DNA from: Acanthaster planci
Taxonomy: Eukaryota; Echinodermata; Asteroidea; Valvatida; Acanthasteridae
Direction of reading: 5' to 3'
NCBI RefSeq assembly: GCF_001949145.1
Contig: NW_019091413.1
Span: forward strand, 164,128-213,024
Length of the DNA stretch: 48,897 nucleotides
The translations under genes and the position numbers were made by a program. Positions 40,590 through 48,897 of this stretch are shown here, piece by piece. The notes below the pieces were generated by a model. That model was not told the origin of the DNA, did not search any database, and was given only the letters and a program-made list of their open reading frames with translations. How positions within the stretch are numbered: the first letter of the stretch is position 1; each line of letters starts with the position of its first letter.

Positions 40590-42200
40590 GCTAATGCCTT
40601 GGTGGCAGATTCAACAGCTGCTCATACCATACTACCGGCACCACTGTCAATGGCCCCTCAAACCCCAAGTTGTTGGTGGGTCTGCAATCTCCGCTATGGA
40701 GTTCAGGCTGGGTTTCCAAACCCCTCCAAACCCCCAACTGGCGACACCTACTGCTACTCTTCCAGCCCCGCCAAGTCAGCCAAGTGCCACACACAATGTA
40801 ACTAAAAAGGCAACATTCACCAGCACAAGTCCAACTAAAACCTTTTGTGTTAGCACACCGTCGCCCCTACATGGTGTTTGCTTGTGGACATTACCATACC
40901 AGCACACCATCCTGTTGTTTAGCAGTGCCCTGAATGCACCATACCCACACTTCCAGCATACAATGTACATGTACATATACCTGCCAAACAGCTTGGTAAT
41001 AAACTCAGTCTTCCGGCATTACAAGGGGAAATCTTCTGATAGTTCTAGTTCCATTTTACAGCCAACTTAATATGCCTGCAATGGCACTTGGGCTTCCCAC
41101 ATCCAGGCAGCTGGTGCAGCCAAAGGCCATCAACCAGTTTCTATTCACACCTAGAAGTACAATGCTGTTGGAGCTTACTTGGCTTCTATTAATCCGGTAA
41201 AAGATAAGTCAGGCTACTTGCATGTGACAGACACAAGGATAAAAAACACACAGACATACACAAATCACATGTAACTTAATCTTGGCCTGGACCAATGCAT
41301 TTTTTAGTTTTCACATCTGTGTTCTTCGGTGGTCACCCTGCACACTTACAGAAGTCACTTATGTGTATACATGTACATGTGGAAAGAACGGCAGCCACTC
41401 ACTTCCGGAGCTCTGGGTCACTAGAATATGATCAACAATTTTGGATGCTTGAACAATCCTACTCATTTACATGTAGGTCTAGGTCCTTCATCAATGGGAA
41501 CTGTGGGCTCTCTACGTAGTGACTATGTGCTCCCCCAACATAAGCTCTCTTGGACGGGGGGTCCTCATCTGCACATCTAAAACAACCTATCAACGCCTTT
41601 TGTTGGCAGTCCCATCCATGAAAGTGGCATCTGCTTCACGTTCAACAAGGCCTCCAGTTGCCAAAGACAGTGTCCATGGGTACTCAAGATCTTCAACTAT
41701 TCACAGATGCTGGTGGGGGGCTATAGGCATGGGGTGCCTTCAAAACCAGTGGTTTAAAGGGGTCTTGCCAAAGTCTGTTTGGGGCAGTAAGCCATCCATT
41801 GCCTACTTAGAGTTCAGGGGCAATCCCTTGCTGGGAAAATAATAATAATTCAGGTGGACAATGAGGTTGTGGTTTTAATCATTAACAGTCATCAAAATGT
41901 GGGAAGATTATAAAACTGGGTACACATTACAATATCATTGATGCACTCTCCCATTCACAGATGACCTAATTTTGGGAGGTCTTCCTTTTCAAGTAGTACT
42001 TGGGAAACTTACTACAAAAGTGTGGACCAGTTCATCTAATTGCCAAATGCTAGCAACAAGTGGCTACATACGGTAAATGCATCCATAGCTCAACTCTTGC
42101 TGAAAGGCCTCGCTCTCTCCACTATCAGTATGTCATCAGCCACAACTGCCTACATGTACGTGTACAAACTTAATGGGTAGCCTGAGCCTACAGTTTTTTC
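40590..42200 (+). mobile_element. Degraded Ngaro/DIRS-type tyrosine-recombinase retroelement
   Basis: It shows remnants in order of a Pro/Thr/Ser-rich gag-like frame (40594-41070, with IYLPNSLVINSVFRHYKG), an RNase H-like segment at about 41680-41840 (LQLFTDA, then in the next frame AIGMGCLQNQWFKGVL and SIAYLEF), and the start of a tyrosine-recombinase-like domain at about 42090-42200 (LLLKGLALSTIS, YMYVYKLNG, EPTVF). Motif order RNase H then recombinase, without an integrase, favours Ngaro/DIRS over LTR elements. The RT is missing or unreadable, and frames shift at least three times. Confidence 0.5.
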
Positions 42201-42274
42201 ATGTGGAAATGAAGCAGCAGCTGCGACAGTAGGTGCCCCATTACATCTTAGCTCCTTGAGAGAATCTGCAACAT

Positions 42275-43376
42275 ACATGCTAATGTCTCATTATGGTTTC
42301 AAGCTAACAAACTTTCTCTGAACTCTAACAAAACCAAGTGCATGTTCTTTACCAAGTCTGAACCGAGGGCTACTACTCCCTCCATTTACATTAATAATTT
42401 ACCTATTTCCCAGGTACATTCTATAAAATTCTTCGGAGTTATACTCGACGATCAATTGAACTGGAACGACCACATCGCTTTGATTGGTAAGACCACTTCA
42501 CAGAATACAGGTGTCTTATCTAAGCTCTGCACTTTTCTCCCCCTTCCACCCAATTCACTCTTTATAATATCTTAATCCTTCCTTATTTCAATTACTGTAA
42601 TGTTGTTTGGGCACATTCGAGCTATAATCAACTGCACCCGATAATAATTATTCCGAAAAGAGCTGTTCGGATTTGTACTCAATCACCTCCATAGACACAC
42701 ACAGCCCCTCTCTTTGCACGACTCAACACACACATACTCACTGATATAAACAAACTCCAAACTGGGATTTTTATGTTCCAATACACCAATAATCTTCTTC
42801 CACATGCCTTTTTGTCTGTCTTCACCCCTGTCCACAATGTCCATGACTACTGCACAAGGTCTTGCAACAATCTTCATCTTCCATACACTCCCACAACCTA
42901 TTCAATCAATACTTTACGATTTCAGGGGCCACGACTATGGAATAGTATCAGCATGACCCTGAAAACAATCGTCTGTGGGCTGCTTCAAAACCTCATACAA
43001 AAATAGTCTTATCTCCAGTTATTTAGCTTAATTTCCCTCTCAGTTTCATTACTTGCATATTACTATTTTTGATCCCATTGTATCTGTTATTGCCTTGTAT
43101 ACATTATTTTCATCCGTTGTTTTCCGTCCGTCGTTCTTCATTTCTTGTCTTATTTGTTAGTCCTGTGACCTATTGTCTGTCTGTCTTCTCTCAAGGCATT
43201 TCAGTACAAGCCCCAGGCTTTTGATTATGCCTCTGTAGTGCATAATGTCATCTTAGTTATTATCGTATTTATTTGTTTCTTTTTATATCCTTGATTAATT
43301 GTACACATTCATATAACCTGATTGTTACATTTACATTTACACTACCGAAATAAATGTTAACTGAAATTGAAATTGA
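42275..43376 (+). pseudogene. 5'-truncated CR1-type LINE, RT thumb and C-terminal region
   Basis: It starts within the RT (VSLWFQANKLSLNSNKTKCM, then INNLPISQVHSIKFFGVILD and DQLNWNDHI). After frameshifts it continues through an ISITVMLFG-type stretch to FMFQYTNNLLPHAFLSVF, HDYCTRSCNNLHLP and RFQGPRLWNSI. The typical 3' end AAATAAATGTTAACTGAAAT ends in a (TTGAAA)n tail at 43357-43376. It lies immediately after the Ngaro-like remnant. 5' truncation is the common outcome of LINE insertion. Confidence 0.85.
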
Positions 43377-45329
43377 AAATATTTCTGCCAAAACAACCCC
43401 TGACCCCTGGACCTTAGATTGCATGTCAAATTCAAGGGCCAAGGCAGATAGTTTAGGTTCAGGTCAGGTGACTTTCCCCACAGTTAGAAATAGTTCGATC
43501 AGACTGGCGAGACTGAGGCTGGCTTGTGGGAATAAATGCGACACTTGGCACCAATGTGGGGAGTGGAGTCAAGCTGTAGGAAGAAAATCAGGGAATCAGG
43601 AATTCACAGAGTCTAATTTGTTGTAATCCTAATCACCAGAATCTTAATCCCAAGTCAACAACCATAATTCATGAGTTCTCTATGTCTTGTTGTAACATTT
43701 CATTCTTAAGTTGACGTAACAATATTTACATGTAGGCTATGAAACGCACCCAAAATTCCACTCAGAAAATGATCTTCGTGGCACCCAACTCAGAACTACA
43801 CAAAAACTAGCTTACAAGCTGGTTTGAAGCACAAGGAATCTGATGGTAAATGTTGTCATTCCAACAAAAGGGTACAAAACAGGGAATTCTGAGTTTAAAA
43901 TCTGCCATTTTCTATGTGCACCGTTGCATCTGACTATGACTGGATCTGACAATTCCCCTTTGATTTTATAATTGGTCGTCAGGGATCTGCTCAGCTTGGA
44001 ACCAAACTACAGCAAATCGACATATGGGCCCAATATAAAAAGGCCTGCATGAATTTATGATTAAGCTTAGCAAGATCAATCTCAAAAGTAAACACGTCAC
44101 TCTTTCTAAGGCATACATGCCAAGCACTTCAACATCATTCCTGAGAAAAAAATGAGTGAAAAAATCACATCCCCACACCAGTTTCAGAGCAAACCCCTGA
44201 CCAAAAACCCATGGCATTTTGGGATCTACGGCTCAACCAAGATTGTGCCTACATGTACCAGCTGCCCTCTAGCCAGCCATGCTCTGGGGAGTCATGTTGT
44301 ACATTTTGTCAGTAATTTTTTACTGATCCAAACATCAGGTCCTCCTGGTCGTTTTGTTTGTACTATAGGTTACCGTAGCCGGCAAGCACTGCACAGCAAT
44401 TTTTGAATTATATTTTCTTCCAAAGTTGAAATTGTTAAAAATTCATTCAGTGGCGATAATGTTGCAAAAGCTAACCTTGTATTGTATCAGTTGGGTTCAA
44501 TAATATCCTCAATTTATTTCCACCCATTACATTATTATATCACACCCTGTTATTTTTTTAAATTTTTACAAAAAATGCAATCAATGTTCAGTCTTCACAT
44601 TTATCATTTTTAGGCCTATACAAAACACAAAAGGAATCTGAAATTAAAATAAACTCAAATAAGTTGGTCAGAAGTAAATTTTACTACAAAAACTTTGTAC
44701 ATGTACATGACAGTAACATGAAACTGTGATGCATCATAGCAAGCTAAACAACTTGAATTATTTTGTGAAGTAACGTTACTGTTTACACACCATGCATTTT
44801 TTAAATTACTATGCACAGACTTCAGCTACACGTAAGTCGAATTAATCAAGAAACCTTTTGACATTAAACTGTATAAAACACTGTTTTACAAGGTCAAAAG
44901 TTGAGCTGAATGCCAAAACTGACTACATGTACCGTACACTAGCATAATAGAAAGTAAATAACGACTGGGCATGTTGGAAACTGTCAGGAATTATTTTGTG
45001 AATTACAGGTATGTGGATTTCATCCATATTTCAAAGCAATTAGCATGTGTACCTGTTACATTTTGTATGGAGATAAAGAACAATAAACAGTCTGAGTCAC
45101 CTGTTAAGAATAAAAGTTTATCCTCTTGTGGCACCTCATAGCATACAACTGTAGTTTAAAACAGTTTTACAACTCGTAATATCACGAAACAAACTACATA
45201 GGGAAAGTAACTCGGTACTTGAAAACGATTATAAAGATAAACAAATAAATTGGAGAAATGGAGATATAGAGAAATATAGCTTTGGCCTGGGGAAGGGCAA
45301 TCCATTCTCTCCATCTTCTTTAGAAAGAT
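43377..45329. other. Upstream intron, nothing recognised
   Basis: It is AT-rich, with several TGTACATGTACA-type palindromes (for example 44696-44707). No coding, RNA or mobile-element signature was seen. Confidence 0.5.
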
Positions 45330-47571
45330 ATGATCCACATATTAGGGCTGACTTCCTATCAATCTACGGCTGAGGCCTCTTCCCATGCTTCCTCCAACCG
45401 CCATCCTGCTAAGTTGAAGGCATTAACGCCGATTTTCCCGGAACTTCTACTTGAAAGTTCATGCGTCGAGATGTTAAAAGTTCTCACCAGTGCCAAACAA
45501 TGGCATCCATACCCACCCAGAGCATCTACTTTTTTCCAATTTGCTAGGGAGGACTTTGACAACTTCCTCTCCATCCCTGAAACTCCAACTGAGGCTAAAG
45601 ATAAACTTTCCGATGCTCATAAGCCTACAGGAAAGTTTCCATTTAAAGACAAGGACAAGTGTTTTGTCGAGTCTACTCTTGCTAAACTCGACAAAGCCTC
45701 ACGACATGGCCTTTGCTGCACCGCGTTTACGGCACTCCTCTCCGAGTATTTGGCTTGAGCATGTGACGAAGATTCACCAGTTACTCGATGAGAACGTCAA
45801 CTCTATCTTCGAGCGGTTCATTCGGATCTCCATTTTAACCACTTCTGCATGCAGATCCAACACCTTAGACGCCATAAACATTCCCTTTGAGGGAGTCAAG
45901 TCAAGACTTCAAGAACTTCCTTTTTATGGAAAAACCTTTTCACAGGACAGTTCATGAAGATGATAGAGTTAAAAGTAAAAGTGCATTGACCCACACATAA
46001 ACTTAGCTTCTGTGAACCTCCACCGCCAGCTCCACCTTGCCAGTCCTGTCCTGATAACCCCCGGGCTTGACCCTTCAGACCTTCGCATCAGGGTGATTCT
46101 CGTTCCTTTCGTCAACCCAGCTGCCAGACAAATCATGGCTGTACATCCTCCTCTCGACCTATAAAACCACCCCAGAGGAGCTTCAAGGGAAGAACTACCG
46201 AGTCGCGGTACCCCCAACCTCCCGGGGGTAGACATCGCTGACTATTCAGACCTGCCTCCGCCTGCCGATCCTAGACCCGTTGGCGGGCGACTTCAACTCT
46301 TTGCAGAGTCTTGGGAGAAAGTCACATTGTAAAGCTGGGTGCTGGTGACCATTCATTACGGATACGCCCTTTAATTCACAAGCACCCCTCCGACTGTACC
46401 TTCCCTTTGTCTGACTTCAGTTCCTACCGACAGAAACAAACGACAGGCACTGGAGTTCGATGAAATTTTGCATGGAAACCCATCGGACAGTCACCCAATT
46501 TCTACAGATTCCACGTTGGGCCTCTTCCACAGACTTAAAAGATGCTTACCTTCACATCCCAGCACAGTGGACCTCATTCCCCTCTGCAGACTGTACATGC
46601 ATCCACCAGAACTTCATCTTTTAGCTCTCTACAGGCCAAAATGGGACTCAATCAATCTCCAGGTCCCCATCTCGGACTTCATCAGCCCCCATCTCTAGTG
46701 GTAGTTAGTGCAGAGACACCTCTCTCAGAGTTCCCTTTCCCAAGATGAATCCGGAAATAACTATAACCTCGGACGCTTTTCATCTAGGCTGAGGAGCCTC
46801 CCTACCACCCCTTCAAGCATCGGGAACATGGGACCTCCAGCTGCAAGGGAGATACATCAATATACCGGAACTTCAGGCCGTATTCAATGGACTGAAAGCT
46901 TTCTGCCCAAGTACCATAGGCAAATGAGTCCTCATCTGCTTGGACAACTCCACAGTGGTGTCATATGTCAATCGCCAGGGAGGCATGCATTCTCCCTACC
47001 TATGCCTCTTGATGAGACAGATATTCCTTTGGCATCGACCTCCAGGCAACTCAAATTCTTGGTGTCGACAACTCCATTGCAGATGCTCTATCTCAGGGAA
47101 AAGTACATCCCACAGAGTGGACTCTGCACGCCAATATAGTCAAACAGATCTTCACCGAAGTAAAGAAACTGAACATTGATCTTTTCGCCTCAGCAGTTAA
47201 CACCCAACTGCCAGTGTTCTGCACCAAATTTTTCCACCCGCAAGCCTGGGCAACGAACACTCTCCAAATTAGCTGGGAAGGGATGTTGACCACCGCCTTC
47301 CCTCCAATATCCCTAATACCGGCAGTTCTCTCCAAGATCAAACCAAAACGCTGTCATGTCCTCCTTATCACCCCCCTTCTGGCCACGTCATCCATTGTTT
47401 CCGCATCTGACCAGACTTCTTGTCCGAAGTCGGGCATGCTTCACCCTCATCCGACATCACTACACCTGACCTGTTGTCTTCTGTCAAACTGTCCTTCAGA
47501 TCAGCAGGACTTTCTGATGAAGCTGCTGAAACAGCCTTGAAGAGTCGACACCAGTCTACACGCAGCATCTA
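45330..47571 (+). mobile_element. DIRS-like tyrosine-recombinase retrotransposon, frameshifted and 3'-truncated
   Basis: The gag frame 45330-45758 contains TPIFPELLLESSCVEMLKVL and GKFPFKDKDKCFVESTLAKL. It continues in another frame to about 45955 (LEHVTKIHQLLDENVNSIF). An Arg/Pro-rich gag end lies at 46150-46230. RT starts at about 46270 (GRLQLFAESWEKVTL; RKQTTGTGVR-type region; LKDAYLHIP-like at 46540). RNase H lies at 46745-47090 (ITSDAFHLG, NIPELQAVFNGLKAFCP, CLDNSTVVSYVNRQGG, SIADALSQGKVHPTEW). The DIRS-type block NIDLFASAVNTQLPVFCTKF..HPQAWATNTLQISWEGM..AFPPISLIPAVLSKI follows to about 47400. SRHQSTRSIYD at 47545-47571 should open the recombinase domain, which is cut off by the microsatellite. 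The RT core is mostly deleted: between LKDAYLHIP and RNase H only about 200 bases remain. Confidence 0.85.
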
Positions 47572-47612
47572 TGACTGACTGACTGACTGACTCCCTCCCT
47601 CCCATCCATCCA
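47572..47612. repeat. Microsatellite (TGAC)5 with adjacent (CCCT)/(CCAT) repeats
   Basis: TGACTGACTGACTGACTGAC is followed by CTCCCTCCCTCCCATCCATC. It sits exactly between the broken end of the DIRS-like element and the 3' end of the LINE on the opposite strand. Such repeats are often the 3' tail of LINEs; the reverse complement (GGATGGATGGGAGGGAGG) would then be the tail of the minus-strand Rex1-like copy. Confidence 0.85.
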
Positions 47613-48897
47613 GCCCTAGACACAAAATACCATCCCCTTTAAAAGCGTTGAAGCAGCGCTACCTAGAAAAATGTTGCTATTGTAATTTCTAATGGCCATA
47701 AGCATGAAGGAATTCCTCAGCCTATTCGTGTTCATCCTAAGTTGTCTTTCCCTACCAGACCTGTTAAAAACAACACTGGGATGAAGCGGGTGATCGTTGT
47801 CAGACACAATTTGTTCTCCATAGCTCTACTACGCAAAGTATCCAGCTGCTGATTGTCAGCGCCTACCAACCCACATGCGGATTTTATAATGTGGTTTAGT
47901 TTTCGAACGTTCTCATATGACAGCCCATGATACCAAACTACACTATAGAATAATAAAACCGATTAGATGACTGCCTGTTAAAAGAGGTACAAAATATCAC
48001 TATGGACATTAAAAAATTCCATTCGCCTAAGAAAATAAAGACGTTGATTACACTTAGCACTGATTTTTCCCATGTAACACTTCCAATTAAGTTTATCATC
48101 AATATAAACAACCAAATACTTGTGTTCTGACACAATATCAACATTGGCATTCAAAGTTTTTAATAGCTCATTATCACGTCTCCCTTGCCTGAAGTTAAAT
48201 ATAATTTCCTTGCATTTAGCAACATTAAGGGTAAGATAGTTGGCATTGCACCATGATACAAACTGATCAACATTGTCTCTGTATCCATTGACATCATTCT
48301 TACAAATTAATCCAACAAGACAGGTATCATCTGCGTATTTTACTCTAAACCAAGATAAGTCTGTACATTTAAAATCATTTGAATATAAAGTAAATGGAGT
48401 CGGTGATAGAGCACAGCCTTGTGGTGGCCCAGTAGTGCACACATTAACATCAGAGAGGATGTTATTACATTGAACTCTCTGTGGTCGCCCAGTCAGAAAA
48501 TTCATTATCCATAAATTAAGAACAGGATTTACTTCCACTCTTTGTAATTTCTCCATTAACACATGAGCCTGTATTGTTTTAAAGGCTGATGAGAAATCCA
48601 AAAATAGGACTCTGGCATATGTTCCTGCATTCTCGAGATGTACATAAATTTTATGGAGCAAAGTAATAACAACATCCTCTACACCTCGTCTTTCTCTATA
48701 CGGAAATTGATATGGATCAATGATCGTCTTAGTTTGTGAAGAAAGCATACCCATGATAATCTTCTCAAAGCACTTCATTGGAATACCTGTAAGTGCTATT
48801 GGTCTGTAATAATTTATAGCAATTGGTTTAGGTATTTTGGGTTTTAGGAACAGCCTGAATGTCCATTGACCACTGAAATAACAAAAGAAAAGCGAAC
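47613..48897 (-). CDS. Rex1/Babar-like non-LTR retrotransposon reverse transcriptase (partial, cut by window edge)
   Basis: This is the C-terminal part of a LINE reverse transcriptase on the minus strand. The frame is open from the window edge to 47978 (266 codons from the first Met). It shows PIALTGIPMKCFEKIIMGML, FPYRERRGVEDVV, YARVLFLDFSSAFKTI, TGPPQGCALSPTPFTLYSND, the intact catalytic FRVKYADDTCLVGLI, NANYLTLNVAKCKEIIFNFR, KYLVVYIDDKLNWKC and QRLYFLRRM. After a break near 47978 the C-terminal part continues (SIVWYHGLSYENVRKLNHII, HPLHPSVVFNRSGRERQLRM, NSFMLMAIRNYNSN) to about 47620. The PQGCxLSP and HPLHxxF..SGRR-type tail match Rex1/Babar. It is the best-preserved LINE here, with both catalytic aspartate sites intact. 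Confidence 0.88.

Overview
The window is AT-rich animal nuclear DNA. It has a spliced gene with GT...AG introns, no operon structure, and transposons at many stages of decay. The mix of CR1-like and Rex1/Babar-like non-LTR elements, DIRS/Ngaro-type tyrosine-recombinase retroelements, Tc1 and piggyBac-like DNA transposons, together with frequent TACATGTA-type palindromes, suggests a marine invertebrate (echinoderm, hemichordate, amphioxus or mollusc grade). I cannot narrow this further without a search.

The only host gene I can support is on the minus strand: the peroxisomal Lon protease LONP2. Twelve exons can be joined with consistent reading phase, from 38145 down to position 1. They cover the end of the N-terminal substrate-binding domain, the coiled linker, the whole AAA+ ATPase core (Walker A, Walker B, sensor regions) and the protease domain up to and including the catalytic-serine motif GPSAG. 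The N-terminal exons (beyond 48897) and the C-terminal exons (before 1: catalytic lysine and peroxisomal targeting tail) lie outside the window. The twelve exons total about 1.9 kb; nearly everything else is intron.

Layout by intron, in the direction of transcription. (1) Upstream intron, more than 10.7 kb (38146-48897): a GATC-rich MITE-like element, an Ngaro-like and a CR1-like fragment, a DIRS-like element (45330-47571) and a Rex1/Babar-like LINE cut by the window edge. (2) The 8 kb intron 29170-37219: a CR1-like LINE that lost its endonuclease domain and was then split by a second, internally deleted LINE. (3) The 4.3 kb intron 23617-27882: a Tc1 transposon with TA duplications and terminal inverted repeats, swollen by other DNA including a TTAA-flanked piggyBac-like MITE. 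(4) The 6.7 kb intron 14574-21305: three head-to-tail copies of an approximately 1.57 kb repeat rich in TGACGTCA palindromes. (5) The 8.9 kb intron 5469-14340: DIRS-like RT/RNase H remnants and an unclassified gag-like ruin. (6) The 4.1 kb intron 136-4198: an inverted, truncated fourth copy of the 1.57 kb repeat.

No tRNA, rRNA, CRISPR or promoter can be supported. The most interesting items for follow-up are the modular CRE-palindrome repeat, the degenerate 2A-like peptides of two LINEs, the nested transposons and a perfect 31-bp palindrome at 32745-32775.
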